DNA of 64,000 bases from contig CBDEUR010000003.1 of the NCBI GenBank assembly GCA_965243345.1, positions 62,001 to 126,000 of the forward strand, read 5' to 3'. The stretch comes from Bin52 sp965243345. GTDB lineage: Bacteria > Pseudomonadota > Alphaproteobacteria > Thalassobaculales > Thalassobaculaceae. Positions 52,205 through 61,761 of the stretch are shown here, in pieces. Numbering within the stretch: the stretch's first letter is position 1; every line of letters starts with the position of its first letter. The notes under the pieces were generated by a model, which was given only the letters and a program-made list of their open reading frames with translations, was not told the origin of the DNA and searched no databases. Position numbers and translations under genes: made by a program.

Positions 52205-53797
52205 CTAGTTGCTGATGTTCCAGAAGAACGGAACCGGCGAGACCAGAACGCCCTTCAGTCCCGTGCGCCAGGCGACGGGCTGGAACCACTGGCCGTAGTT
52301 CACGTACGGGACCAGGTGGTCGAACAGCCGGCCCTGGAGCTTGTCGATGATCTCCTTCTTCATGGCGGCATCGGGCTCACGGGCGAAGGCGTCGCGCAGC
52401 TCCTCGGTCATCTCGTCGGTCGGCCAGCCGAACCAGGCCCGTTCGACGCCGCCGCCGGACACGCCGATGTTCGCGATCGGCGAGGTGGCGTCGGCCCCCG
52501 TGGCGTAGGTGTGGAAGATGTTCCAGCCACCGTCGGCCGGGCTCTTCTTCTCGGCGCGCCGCGAGGTCAGTGTCGACCAGTCCATGGCCTGCACTTCGAC
52601 GTCCATGCCGATGTCGCGCAGGACCTGGGCGGTGACCAGGGCCGCGTTGTTCAGCACCGGGATGTCGGTCGACTGCATCAGGATGATCTTCTCGCCCTGG
52701 TAGCCGGCCTCGGCCAGCAGCTGGCGGGCCATGTCCTTGTCATGGGACTGCAGGGCCTCGACACCGACGTCGGACTCGTTCGGGGTTCCACAGATGAAGT
52801 AGGCCGCACACTCCTTGTACAGCTTCGGATCACCCACGATCGCCTGCAGGTACTCGGCCTGGTTGACCGCGTAGAGCAGGGCCTGTCGCGCCTTCGGGTT
52901 GTCGAACGGCGGGTGCAGGTGGTTCGGCCGCAGCCACCCCTGGGTTCCCAGCGGATCGATGACGGCAAGCTCCACTGCCTCGCTCTGTTCCAGCAATGGC
53001 ACCATGTCCACCGCGGGCGTCTCCCACAGGTCCACCTCGCCGTTGATCAGCGCGTTCATGGCCGTCGCCGGGTCCGGAATGTAGATCCACTCGACCCGAT
53101 CGAAATGCACGACCTTGCCGCCGGCGGCGCCGGATGCGGGCTCGCTGCGCGGCAGGTAGTCGGTGTTCTTGACGTAGACGACCTTGGAACCGGGAACCCA
53201 TTCGTCCTTGACGAAGCGGAACGGTCCGGAGCCGACCACCTCGGGCACCTGCTGGAAGGCGTCGGTTTCCGCGTGTTCCTTCTTCATCATGAACGGGGTG
53301 TTGGAACTGATCTTGCCGAGCGAGTCGAGCACCAGTCCGTAGGGTTCCTTCAGCGTCAGGGTGAAGGTCTTTTCATCGACCGCCTTGAGCTCGGCGGTGA
53401 AGTCCATGAGCTTCTGGCCCATGCCGTCGCGCTTGCCCCAGCGCTCGATCGAGGCAACGCAGTCCGCGGCAGTGACCGGATCACCGTCATGCCACATCAA
53501 TCCGTCACGCAGGGTGAAGGAATAGACCAGGCTGTCGTCGCTGACCGACCAGCTCCCGACCATCTGCGGGTGGACATTCAGCGTCTCGTCCTGGGCGAAC
53601 AGGGTGTCGTAGACCATGTAGCCGTGGTTGCGGGTGATGTACGCCGTGGTCCAGATCGGATCCAGGTTCTTCAGGTCGGCGTGAGGCACGATCCGCAACA
53701 CGGATTCGGCCGTCGCCTGAACGCTTCCGAGAGCCAGTGGCGCCGCCGCGAGTGCGGCGAGCATGGCCCGTCGGGTTGTTGTCCATGTGGACAGCAT
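52205..53797 (-). CDS. ABC transporter substrate-binding protein, DppA-like
   Basis: 530 residues, SBP family 5. A Tat signal (TTTRRAMLAALAAAPLALGS, cleavage near ATA-ES) exports it folded. LRIVPHADLKNLDPIWTTAY, YSFTLRDGLMWHDGDPVTAA, PEVVGSGPFRFVKDEWVPGS and YAVNQAEYLQAI are class motifs. It binds the imported substrate; the related peptide, nickel and glutathione binders make prediction unsafe, but the carbamoylase at the operon end suggests an amide. First gene of the operon, with GGGAGAAG before the ATG. Confidence 0.92.
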   Translation of the reverse strand: MLSTWTTTRRAMLAALAAAPLALGSVQATAESVLRIVPHADLKNLDPIWTTAYITRNHGYMVYDTLFAQDETLNVHPQMVGSWSVSDDSLVYSFTLRDGLMWHDGDPVTAADCVASIERWGKRDGMGQKLMDFTAELKAVDEKTFTLTLKEPYGLVLDSLGKISSNTPFMMKKEHAETDAFQQVPEVVGSGPFRFVKDEWVPGSKVVYVKNTDYLPRSEPASGAAGGKVVHFDRVEWIYIPDPATAMNALINGEVDLWETPAVDMVPLLEQSEAVELAVIDPLGTQGWLRPNHLHPPFDNPKARQALLYAVNQAEYLQAIVGDPKLYKECAAYFICGTPNESDVGVEALQSHDKDMARQLLAEAGYQGEKIILMQSTDIPVLNNAALVTAQVLRDIGMDVEVQAMDWSTLTSRRAEKKSPADGGWNIFHTYATGADATSPIANIGVSGGGVERAWFGWPTDEMTEELRDAFAREPDAAMKKEIIDKLQGRLFDHLVPYVNYGQWFQPVAWRTGLKGVLVSPVPFFWNISN

Positions 53798-54068
53798 GAT
53801 TGCTTCTCCCCCGAGGTTCTCCCTTTCAGCCGTCCGCCCGCGGCCGACAGCCATCGTTCTGCGGGTATTCCGCAGTGTGGCCGGTGCCCGTTGCGACGTC
53901 CGGCGACGCGTCCGCGCCCGGTGTGCCGGCACCGTGGCAGTGCACGGTTGTGCCCGGAACCGGTAGCGTGCCCCGACTATAGGGAGCATGATGAACCGGA
54001 GCAACGAGACCGGTCGGGACATGCGGGTGCCCGGTCGGCCGGGACGGGGAACGGGAGCGGGCACGGCA

Positions 54069-54533
54069 ATGACGAGGATCCTGGTGATCGCGCTGTGGCT
54101 GGCGATGGCCTGCGTGCAGCCGCGGGCTGCCAACGCCGTCGGAAGCGCCGCCGGCGGCGGGCAGGCGGCACCGGAGTACGACCGGGTCGTGCAGCTGATC
54201 GAGGCGGAGGAATACAGCTCCGCGATCCCGGTTCTCGAGCGATTGCATCGTGACGAGCCGGAAAACGCCGACGTGCTCAACCTGCTCGGCTTTGCGCATC
54301 GCAAGCTGGGCCGTCTCGAGCTTGCGTTCCGCTTCTATCGCGAGGCACTTGCCATCGAACCGCTGCACCTGGGCGCGAACGAGTACCTGGGCGAACTCCA
54401 TCTTGAACGCGGGGAACTCGCGGCGGCGCAGCAGCGTCTCGGCGTGCTCGAGACCGCCTGCCCGAAAGGGTGCGAGGAACGCGACGAACTCGCGGACGCG
54501 ATCGCGGCCTACAGGAAGGCGCAGGGCGGGTAG
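54069..54533 (+). CDS. Small secreted TPR protein
   Basis: 154 residues. Signal peptide (MTRILVIALWLAMACVQPRA, cleavage near ANA), then three tetratricopeptide-like helical pairs: YDRVVQLIEAEEYSSAIPVL, DVLNLLGFAHRKLGRLELAF and NEYLGELHLERGELAAAQQR, with a CPKGC pair that could form a disulfide. It presumably acts as a periplasmic adaptor; the partner is unknown. Two earlier in-frame ATGs at 53988 and 53991 follow AGGGAG and could be used, adding a polar extension before the signal. Confidence 0.8.
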   Translation: MTRILVIALWLAMACVQPRAANAVGSAAGGGQAAPEYDRVVQLIEAEEYSSAIPVLERLHRDEPENADVLNLLGFAHRKLGRLELAFRFYREALAIEPLHLGANEYLGELHLERGELAAAQQRLGVLETACPKGCEERDELADAIAAYRKAQGG

Positions 54534-54562
54534 GCGCCGGCGGCGCGTCGGGCAACCGGATC

Positions 54563-54585
54563 GGTCCCGGGGATCGCCCGGGGCC
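54563..54585. terminator. Hairpin between convergent genes
   Basis: GGTCCCGGG pairs with CCCGGGGCC (one G-T wobble) around GATCG, between the TPR gene and the convergent RND gene; a weak TTT follows on the plus side. Candidate bidirectional terminator. Confidence 0.5.
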
Positions 54586-54670
54586 GGAAGTTTCGTCACC
54601 GGGGCGCACCAGCCGACGGCACGATGCGACGGAACCGGACCGGTCCGCGGCCCGGCTTCCGATCCCCGGC

Positions 54671-57600
54671 TCAGTCCGCGTCGCTGGCGACAGGGGTTGC
54701 GGGCGCCATCAGGCGCTGGCTCCGCGTCGACCGGCGCTCGATCGGAACCAGGGTGAGCGAGAGCAGGGACGGGATCACCAGCAGGGTCAGGATCGCCGAG
54801 AGCGAGAGGCCGCCGATCACCACCGACCCGAGGCCCCGGTAGAGCTCCGAACCGGCGCCCGGGAACAGCACCAGCGGCAACATTCCGAGCACACTCGTCG
54901 TGGTCGACATGAAGATCGGCCGGATCCGGTTGCGGGTGGCCTCGATGATGGCCTCGCCAGGTTCCAGCCCCTCCGCGCGCAGGTGGAACAGGGTCTGGTG
55001 GACAAGCAGGATCGCGTTGTTGACGACAATGCCGATCAGGATCACGAAGCCCAGCAGGGTCAGCATGTCGAGGTTCTGCACCTGGAACTGGGCGAGCAGC
55101 ACCAGGCCGAGCACGCCGCCCGCCGTGGCAAGCGGCACCGAGAAGATGATGATCAGCGGATAGAAGAAGCTCTCGAACAGGACCGCCATCACCAGGTAGA
55201 CGATCACCAGCGCCATCAGCAGGTCGATGGTCATCTCGTTCCAGGTCTCGGTCAGGGCGTCGGCGGTGCCCGAGAGCACCAGCTGGGTCGACGGGGGCAG
55301 GCCTTCCTTCCGCAGGGCCTGGATCACGTCGGTGCGCACCCGGTCCATGGCGACCTCGAGCGGCATGTCGGGCGGCGGGCTGATCTGCAGCGTGACGGTG
55401 CGCACGTGCTCGCGGTGGCGGATTTCGGTCGGGCCCGTGGTGACCTCGATCGAGGCGAGGGTCGAGGCGGGCACGATCATGCCGTCCCGGGTGACCACCG
55501 GCAGGTCGTTGACGCCCTGGGTGGTGCGCACGTGGGTGTCCGGTCCCTTCAGGGTGAGATCCATCAGCCGGCCATCGACGGTGATCTCCGCGACCCGGAC
55601 CCCGTCGTTGAAGGCGTCCAGCGTGATGCCGAGGTCCCGCGCGGTCATCCCGTTGTCCTTGAGCCGGACGAGGTCCGGGTGGACCCGGATTTCCGGTGCG
55701 CCGAGGCTGAGTGCGGGGCGCGGCCGGATCTGGGTGCCGCCGGTGGGCGGCAGGGTGGCGTTGACCTTGCCGAAGGCGCGCTGGGCCACCTCGACGATTT
55801 CCTGGAAGGTGCCGCCGGAGATGTCGAGATCGACGGTCCTGACATTGCCGCGGCCGAACAGCGAGGTCTGCCGGAAGAACCCGAAGGTTCCGGGTTCGGA
55901 CAGCAGCGACCTGTGCAGGATCGGGATCAGTTCCCCGACGCGGCGCGAGTCGACGGCGGTCGCCGCGATGATCGAGTTGGCCCGGAAGGCGGCAAAGAAG
56001 AACCTGTCGATCAGCGGGCGGCCGTCACTCGCCTCGGTTGCCCTCTCCGTCACGGCGGGGTCCGCACCGATCGACGGGTTCCACAGCTCGCGGGTTGTCG
56101 ATTCCACCTTGCCGGCGATGTCGATCATGGTCGTGAGGTTGTAGCCGGGCGGCGGCAGCAGGAAACCGAACACCAGGTTCCGGTTGCCCTGGGGGAGGTA
56201 GTCGAGGCGCGGAAGCAGCAGCCAGGTGGCAAGACCACAGGCAAGCGTGATGGCCGCGATCACGCAGCCGGCCTTGGGCCGGCTCGCGACCACCGAGCGC
56301 GCGAACCCTTCCAGGAACCGGTGGATGGCAGAGGCCGCGTGGTCGATGCCGGGAAGCCGGATGCGCGACGAGGCGGTAATCCCGGCCAGTACCCGGCGGG
56401 CAAGCGCCGGGATCAGGGTGATCGCGACCAGCAGCGAGAGCATGACCGCGACCGAAATCGCCACCGCGATGTCGCGGAACAGCTGGCCGACCTCGAGGTC
56501 CATGACCAGGATCGGGATGAACACCATCACCGTGGTCAACGCCGAGACCAGGATGGCGCCCCAGACCTGGTTGGTTCCGGTGTAGGCGGCTTCGGCCGGG
56601 TCCATCCCGCGCTGTCGCAGCCGGTAGATGTTCTCGAGCACCAGGATCGCGGAGTCGACCACCAGTCCGACGGCAAACGCGAACCCGGCAAGCGAAACCA
56701 CGTTGATCGAGCGGCCGAGTGCCGCCATGGCGACGAACGAGCCGATGATCGAGACCGGGACGGCCACCGATACCACCAGGGTCGCGCCGCCGCTGCGCAG
56801 GAACAGCAGCAGGATCAGGGCCGCGAGGCTCCCGCCGATGTAGATGTTCTGGGTCACCAGCTCGACGGCCGACTCGATGTAGTCGGTCTCGTCGTAGACC
56901 TGGAGCAGCTCCATGCCCCGGGGCTTGAGCACCTGCTCGTTGACCTCGGCGACGGTCCGGCGAACGCCCTTCATGACCTCGATGACGTTGGCGCCGTTCT
57001 CGCGGTAGACGGGCAGGCCGAGCGCCGGTTCTCCCAGCATGCGGATCTTGCTGACCGGTTGCTTGAACCCGTACTTCACGGTGGCGACGTCGGCGACCGT
57101 CACATGCGAGACCCGCTCGTCCCCGCCGTTGCTGTCGGACCGCAGAACCACCTTCCGGACCGCGTCGAGCGTCGTGAAGTCACCCTCGGTGCGCAGCACG
57201 TACCGCCGCTTGCCCTCGTCCACCGCGCCGGCGGAGACGGACGCGTTGGCCGCGCGCAATGCATCGAGCAGCTCGGGCACGGTCAGGTGGTACTGTGCCA
57301 GCCGCTCGGGATCGATCTCGACCTGCATCTCCCGTGCGGTGCCGCCGTAGATCCGCACGTCGGCGACCCCGGGGACGCGCTGCAACCGGTCCTTCACCAC
57401 CTGGTCGAGCAGGTCGAAGTAGCCGTGGATCGGGTCCGTGGACGGCTGTTCCGCATCCTTGTCGTGCCTGAGCACCAGCCAGGCGATCGCATTGTCCTCG
57501 TCGCCGCTGGTATCCAGCGTGGGTTCCTGGACCTCGGCCGGGTAGGATCCCACCCGGTCGAGCCGGTTCGAGACCATCAGCAGCGCAACCACCATGTCCT

Positions 57601-57898
57601 GGCCGACCCCGAACTCGAGCTTCAGCCGTGCGAGCCCGGTCTCGGCCCGCCCGGTGATGGTCTCGAGACCCTCGAGGCCGCGGAACACCTCCTCCTGCCG
57701 GTTGATGATCTCGCGCTCGACCTCGGCCGGGGCGGCGCCGGGCCACCGGGTCGTGACGTTGATGATCGGTCGATTGACCTCGGGCGTGAGCTGGATCGGA
57801 ATGGTCTGGAGCGAGACCAGTCCGAACATCACCACCATCAGGACCGCGGCGACAACCGCGATCGGCCGGAAGATTGCAACGGAGATCAGCCTGTCCAA
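54671..57898 (-). CDS. RND-family efflux permease
   Basis: 1075 residues, HAE-type resistance-nodulation-division pump with the usual duplicated arrangement: one helix, a large periplasmic loop, helices 2-7, second loop, helices 8-12. Opening SVAIFRPIAVVAAVLMVVMF, porter-loop TRWPGAAPAEVEREI, and helix 4 AFAVGLVVDSAILVLENIY (D415). In AcrB this helix has a D-D pair for proton transfer; here the second is Ser416, a variant seen in other subgroups. It exports hydrophobic compounds or drugs; substrate unknown. It starts 5 bases after the adaptor gene. No outer-membrane channel gene is adjacent. Confidence 0.95.
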   Translation of the reverse strand: MDRLISVAIFRPIAVVAAVLMVVMFGLVSLQTIPIQLTPEVNRPIINVTTRWPGAAPAEVEREIINRQEEVFRGLEGLETITGRAETGLARLKLEFGVGQDMVVALLMVSNRLDRVGSYPAEVQEPTLDTSGDEDNAIAWLVLRHDKDAEQPSTDPIHGYFDLLDQVVKDRLQRVPGVADVRIYGGTAREMQVEIDPERLAQYHLTVPELLDALRAANASVSAGAVDEGKRRYVLRTEGDFTTLDAVRKVVLRSDSNGGDERVSHVTVADVATVKYGFKQPVSKIRMLGEPALGLPVYRENGANVIEVMKGVRRTVAEVNEQVLKPRGMELLQVYDETDYIESAVELVTQNIYIGGSLAALILLLFLRSGGATLVVSVAVPVSIIGSFVAMAALGRSINVVSLAGFAFAVGLVVDSAILVLENIYRLRQRGMDPAEAAYTGTNQVWGAILVSALTTVMVFIPILVMDLEVGQLFRDIAVAISVAVMLSLLVAITLIPALARRVLAGITASSRIRLPGIDHAASAIHRFLEGFARSVVASRPKAGCVIAAITLACGLATWLLLPRLDYLPQGNRNLVFGFLLPPPGYNLTTMIDIAGKVESTTRELWNPSIGADPAVTERATEASDGRPLIDRFFFAAFRANSIIAATAVDSRRVGELIPILHRSLLSEPGTFGFFRQTSLFGRGNVRTVDLDISGGTFQEIVEVAQRAFGKVNATLPPTGGTQIRPRPALSLGAPEIRVHPDLVRLKDNGMTARDLGITLDAFNDGVRVAEITVDGRLMDLTLKGPDTHVRTTQGVNDLPVVTRDGMIVPASTLASIEVTTGPTEIRHREHVRTVTLQISPPPDMPLEVAMDRVRTDVIQALRKEGLPPSTQLVLSGTADALTETWNEMTIDLLMALVIVYLVMAVLFESFFYPLIIIFSVPLATAGGVLGLVLLAQFQVQNLDMLTLLGFVILIGIVVNNAILLVHQTLFHLRAEGLEPGEAIIEATRNRIRPIFMSTTTSVLGMLPLVLFPGAGSELYRGLGSVVIGGLSLSAILTLLVIPSLLSLTLVPIERRSTRSQRLMAPATPVASDAD

Positions 57899-57903
57899 GG
57901 ATC

Positions 57904-59037
57904 CTACCCCGACGCGAGCGGCCGGACCGGCTGGCCGGGACGCAGCCGCTCGTTGCCGCGGACCACGACCACATCGCCCGGCTCCAGGCCGCCGAGGACC
58001 TCGAACCGGTTGCCGACAGCCTGGCCGCGCTTGACCCCGCGCACCTGCGCCTTTCCGTCCGCGACGACATAGACGATCGCCCTGTCGCCGCGCACGATGA
58101 TGGCATCCTTGTGCACCGTGACCACGTCGCGCGGCGTTCCGATCGGCAAGTCCACCGTGACCGACTGGTTGCCGACGAACGCGGGGACCGCGGCGTCGGG
58201 CAGGGGGATCAGGCGCACGCCACGCGTCCTGGTCCGGGGGTTTTCCTCCGGCACCACGGCGCGGACCATGGCACCGAAACTGCTCCCGTCCCTGGAGGTG
58301 GCGACGACCCGGGTTCCCGGCAGCAGTCCGCCGGCCCGCTCCGCCGGAACATCGGCCTCGATTTCGAGAACCCGGTCGTTGAGCAGGGTCATGATCGCAT
58401 CGCCCACGCCCGCGTAGTTGCCGGCGACCACGTGTCGCGCGATGACCACGCCGGGATAGGGGGCCGTGATGTCGGCGTCGGCAAGGGCGAGGTCTGCAAG
58501 TGCGAGACTGGCATCGGCCCGCAGGAGTTCGGCCTCCGCCTGGCGCAGGGCACTCGTCGCGATCTCGGCGTCGCGCTTCGCCTGGTCCTGGCGGTCCTCG
58601 CGGTGCGCGGTCGAGTCGCGAAGCGCCGAGACCCGTTCAAAAGTCCGCAGCGCCTGGTCCAGTGCCGCCCTGGCACGGGTGACCTGGGCCCTGGCGCTGT
58701 CGCGGTCGGCGAGCCGCAGCGTGCGCTGGTTAACCAGCCGGTCCGACGACAGCCGGGCAAGCACGCCTCCCTTCTCGACCCGGTCGCCGGGACGCACGAG
58801 AACCTCCTCGACGCGCTCGGCAATCCGGGTCGCGACCACGCCCGACTCGGCTGCCACCATGCGCCCGATCACCGGCATGGTTTCCGACAGGGTCTCGGTG
58901 CGCACACGGTCGAGCCCGACCGGCGCCGCGGGCGGGGCGCCGCCCTGGGGCGACTGGGCCCCGAGGTCCGGCGGGACCGCGAGCAGGAGCGCTGCGGCGG
59001 TAACGGCGGGTCGCAGGAAGCGGGGTACTGCGGTCAT
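57904..59037 (-). CDS. RND efflux periplasmic adaptor (membrane fusion protein)
   Basis: 377 residues. Signal-like amino end (RFLRPAVTAAALLLAVPPDL), lipoyl half-motif ESGVVATRIAERVEEVLVRPGD with KGGVLARLSSD, a long coiled-coil hairpin (about 105-170) and the second lipoyl half DADITAPYPGVVIARHVVAG, then beta-barrel and the membrane-proximal carboxyl domain (DRAIVYVVADGKAQVRGVKRG). It bridges the pump to an outer-membrane channel encoded elsewhere. Start set at MTAVPRFLR, directly before the signal-like segment. Confidence 0.93.
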   Translation of the reverse strand: MTAVPRFLRPAVTAAALLLAVPPDLGAQSPQGGAPPAAPVGLDRVRTETLSETMPVIGRMVAAESGVVATRIAERVEEVLVRPGDRVEKGGVLARLSSDRLVNQRTLRLADRDSARAQVTRARAALDQALRTFERVSALRDSTAHREDRQDQAKRDAEIATSALRQAEAELLRADASLALADLALADADITAPYPGVVIARHVVAGNYAGVGDAIMTLLNDRVLEIEADVPAERAGGLLPGTRVVATSRDGSSFGAMVRAVVPEENPRTRTRGVRLIPLPDAAVPAFVGNQSVTVDLPIGTPRDVVTVHKDAIIVRGDRAIVYVVADGKAQVRGVKRGQAVGNRFEVLGGLEPGDVVVVRGNERLRPGQPVRPLASG

Positions 59038-59314
59038 CGAGCCATCCAGGAACCGGACGTTTCCCGGCGCGGTTCCACGTGCCGCGCGCAACCGATCGCC
59101 GGGTTTCGGGGTCTTCTCCGCCAGGTCGGGCCGGAGGTGAGCAGGCTGCATCCCGACGGCCGGGCACTATGCCACGTGTTGCTGCGGTTGTCCTGCCCGC
59201 CGTCGCGCGACCCGGCACGGGTTTTCCCGGCCCGCCGCCTCTTCGCAACAGGGGCGCCGGCGCCGGTTCAGCTGACCGCGTCCGTTGTCCGGGGCCGGCC
59301 GGGCAAAAGCGGTG

Positions 59315-60199
59315 TCACGCGACCTGGTGGTTGATCTCGATGAAATTCCAGGACGGATCGAAGGTGTAGACCTGGTGCACCCCCGCCATGGCATAGGTGC
59401 CGGCGTCGGAGTAGAAGTGGCCGGCGGCGTCCATCCGCCTCATGACCCGGTCAAGGTCGGGAACCGAGATCGCGACATGCCCGCCGATGGTCGGATTGTG
59501 CATGAGCCCGTTGTCGATGTGGAACGTCGGTTGCCCGCGCACCAGGTGCAGGCCGCGGTTGTCGGGTCCGAACACGGACAGGCCACCCGCCGAATGGTCG
59601 AAATCACCCCGCGTGTCGCTGTCGGGCATGTTGAAGCGGCCCGGCCGCATGCCGATGAGGTCGCGGTAGAACGCGGTCGCGGCCGCGACATCGTGCACCT
59701 GCAGGTTGACGTGGTGGATGTACCAGTCGCCGGACTCGCGGTGTACCGGGTGCTCGTCACCCGGTTGCGGGCCGGCGCCGCCGGCCTCGTCGACCACCGC
59801 GTTGATCTCGACCACGTTGAGCGAGGGGTCGTAGCAGTAGAGCTGGTGAACGCCCGCCATGGCAAACACCCCGGCGTCCGAGACCACCACCCCGGCAGCC
59901 TCGAGACGCGACTTCACCGCCTCGATGTCGGACACCGTGATCGCCAGGTGACCACCGATGGTCGGGTTGTGGACGAGACGGTTCGAGACCGCGAAGTCGG
60001 TGATGGCGCGTACGACATGGAGACCGCGGTTCCCGGTTCCGAAATACGCGATCGTCTCCGGGGTGTGGCCGATCTCTCCGACGGTCTCCGGGTAGCGCCA
60101 GGTTCCGTCTTCAAGCCCGATCATGTCGCGGAAGAACCGTGCGGTCTCCGTAACGTCGTGGGCCTGCAGGTTGACATGATGAACGTACCAGTCCGTCAC
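59315..60199 (-). CDS. Two-domain VOC (glyoxalase/extradiol dioxygenase) protein
   Basis: 294 residues, two strongly similar VOC modules. Metal ligands can be read in both: H8, H84 and E131 in the first, H163, H241 and E288 in the second, each in HHVNLQ, NPTIGGH and (V/I)EIN contexts. Size and ligand order match type I extradiol dioxygenases, but in those only the second module binds metal. Ring cleavage or an isomerase role is possible; the substrate is unknown. Last gene of the operon, coupled by ATGA to the Rieske gene. Confidence 0.88.
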   Translation of the reverse strand: MTDWYVHHVNLQAHDVTETARFFRDMIGLEDGTWRYPETVGEIGHTPETIAYFGTGNRGLHVVRAITDFAVSNRLVHNPTIGGHLAITVSDIEAVKSRLEAAGVVVSDAGVFAMAGVHQLYCYDPSLNVVEINAVVDEAGGAGPQPGDEHPVHRESGDWYIHHVNLQVHDVAAATAFYRDLIGMRPGRFNMPDSDTRGDFDHSAGGLSVFGPDNRGLHLVRGQPTFHIDNGLMHNPTIGGHVAISVPDLDRVMRRMDAAGHFYSDAGTYAMAGVHQVYTFDPSWNFIEINHQVA

Positions 60200-60645
60200 G
60201 GGTTCGCCTCCGTAGGTACGGGTGGTGGCCCGAGCGTCACCACCACGTAGCTGTTCTCGATCGACACGTCGACGGTTTCCGCCTGCAGCGGACCCTCGAG
60301 CACGGCCGCACCCGGTTCGACCGTGACATCATAGCTGCGGGTGCCGATCCGGTCGGGTTCGCACCGAGACCTGCCGGTCCTGATGTCGAACTCCCAGCCG
60401 TGCCACGGGCAGCGCAGGATCTCGCCCTCCCGCGACCAGCAGTAGCGGCCCGGTTCGCCGTCGGCCTCCACCAGGCCGGTGAGCCGTCCCCGCGACAGCG
60501 GACCGCCCTGGTGCGGACACCTGTCGAGCAGGCCGTGGAAGTCGCCGCCGAGGTTGAAGATCACGATCGGACGGCCACGGACCTCGACCAGCTTGCGGCC
60601 GCCCGGCGGGATCTCGTCGGCCCGGGCGACGACATGTCTCGACAT
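60196..60645 (-). CDS. Rieske [2Fe-2S] ferredoxin-like protein
   Basis: 149 residues. Cluster ligands C43-P-H45 (RCPHQGG) and C79-PW-H82 (RCPWHGW), a fully canonical Rieske pair, on a small all-beta protein with no membrane helix. Such proteins carry electrons for Rieske oxygenases or act as domains of nitrite-reductase-like proteins. No oxygenase alpha subunit is within the window. It overlaps the VOC start by 4 bases. Confidence 0.93.
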   Translation of the reverse strand: MSRHVVARADEIPPGGRKLVEVRGRPIVIFNLGGDFHGLLDRCPHQGGPLSRGRLTGLVEADGEPGRYCWSREGEILRCPWHGWEFDIRTGRSRCEPDRIGTRSYDVTVEPGAAVLEGPLQAETVDVSIENSYVVVTLGPPPVPTEANP

Positions 60646-60654
60646 GGCGCGCGG

Positions 60655-61761
60655 TCAGTCGAGGCCGTAGAGCCGGCGCGCATTGCCGAGGAAGAACTGC
60701 TCGCGGTCCGCCGCACCGAGCCTGACCGGCAGCGCATGTGCCGGATCGTCGTAGTCCCAGTGCGGGTAGTCGGTGGCGAACAGCAGGCGGTCCCGGCCGA
60801 TCCAGTCGAAGATGTCGAGCAGGTCGGCGCGATGCTCCGGTTCCTCCATCGGCTGGGTCGTGAGCCAGACATGCTCGCGCACCAGTTCCGAGGGTGGCCT
60901 GGTCACGTGCGGCACCTCGTCACGCATGCGGTTCCACGCGCGGTCCATGCGCCAGGCGAGCGCCGGAAGCCAGGCGAAGCCGGCCTCGACCAGGATCAGC
61001 CGCAGTGTCGGGTACTTCTCGAACACGCCCTCGAACACCATCGAGGCCAGCAGGGACTGGCTGTTCGATGCATGGCCGACCATCTCCTCGATGTAATAGG
61101 ACGGCCATCCGCCGCCCGTCACCGGTGAGCCGCCGTAGCCGAAGGCGTGAACCGCGACGGGCAATCCGGCGCGGCAGGCCGCCTCGTAGATCGGCCAGTA
61201 CCTGCGCTGGCCGAGCGGTTCGGCGGTCCGGCTGAGCAGCAGCACCTGGGCGAAGTTCGGGTTCCCCGCCAGCCGGTCGATCTCGGCGACGGAGGAGACC
61301 GCGTCCTCGTAGTTCACCATCACCGATGCCTTCAGGCGCGGCTCGCGCGAGGTCCACTGCTCGACCTGCCACTCGTTGACCGCCCGGCAGTAGGCGGCGG
61401 CAAGATCGCCGTTCTGCAGCCCCTGGCCGCTGCGCAGCGGGTTCAGGATGCCTAGCTGGACATTGTTGGGGTCGAGATGCTGCTCGCGCATGAAGTCGAG
61501 GTCGCTGCCCGGGCGTCCGCCGCCGGGCGGGTAGGCGTCGCGCCGTGCTGCGTCCGGTTGTCCCTTCGGGAAGGCCGGACCGGTCGGGAAGCCCTGGCGG
61601 TAGATCATGCCGTAGGTCTCGAGGTGCTTCTGCCATCGCCGTGACAGGTAGGGGTAGATCTCGATCTCCAGCGACTTGGGACTGGGATGGATGTCGCAGT
61701 CGGCGATGGCGAGCCTGGCGCGGCCATCCTGCTGCTGCCGGTTCAGGACCTGAAGGTTCAT
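60655..61761 (-). CDS. Amidohydrolase (ACMSD-like), paralogue 1
   Basis: 368 residues, PF04909-type amidohydrolase related to 2-amino-3-carboxymuconate semialdehyde decarboxylase. D-x-H metal motif AIADCDIHPSPKS (D23, H25), a second His in GLPVAVHAFGYGG, and the metal Asp in the late FATDYPHWDYDD. These enzymes decarboxylate or hydrolyse carboxylated aromatic and muconate compounds with a divalent metal. Coupled by ATGA to paralogue 2 and 9 bases before the Rieske gene. The frame is open upstream of the ATG, but within paralogue 2. Confidence 0.92.
   Translation of the reverse strand: MNLQVLNRQQQDGRARLAIADCDIHPSPKSLEIEIYPYLSRRWQKHLETYGMIYRQGFPTGPAFPKGQPDAARRDAYPPGGGRPGSDLDFMREQHLDPNNVQLGILNPLRSGQGLQNGDLAAAYCRAVNEWQVEQWTSREPRLKASVMVNYEDAVSSVAEIDRLAGNPNFAQVLLLSRTAEPLGQRRYWPIYEAACRAGLPVAVHAFGYGGSPVTGGGWPSYYIEEMVGHASNSQSLLASMVFEGVFEKYPTLRLILVEAGFAWLPALAWRMDRAWNRMRDEVPHVTRPPSELVREHVWLTTQPMEEPEHRADLLDIFDWIGRDRLLFATDYPHWDYDDPAHALPVRLGAADREQFFLGNARRLYGLD

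Noticed and set aside
52316..54253. 645-codon plus-strand open frame opposite the binding-protein gene
   Set aside because: Shadow of the DppA-like gene with the same biased composition.
54470..58072. 1200-codon plus-strand open frame opposite the RND pump
   Set aside because: It is antisense to a well-conserved RND permease; in this GC-rich DNA the complementary frame stays open by codon bias. Its Asp/Gln/Arg/His-rich composition matches no family.
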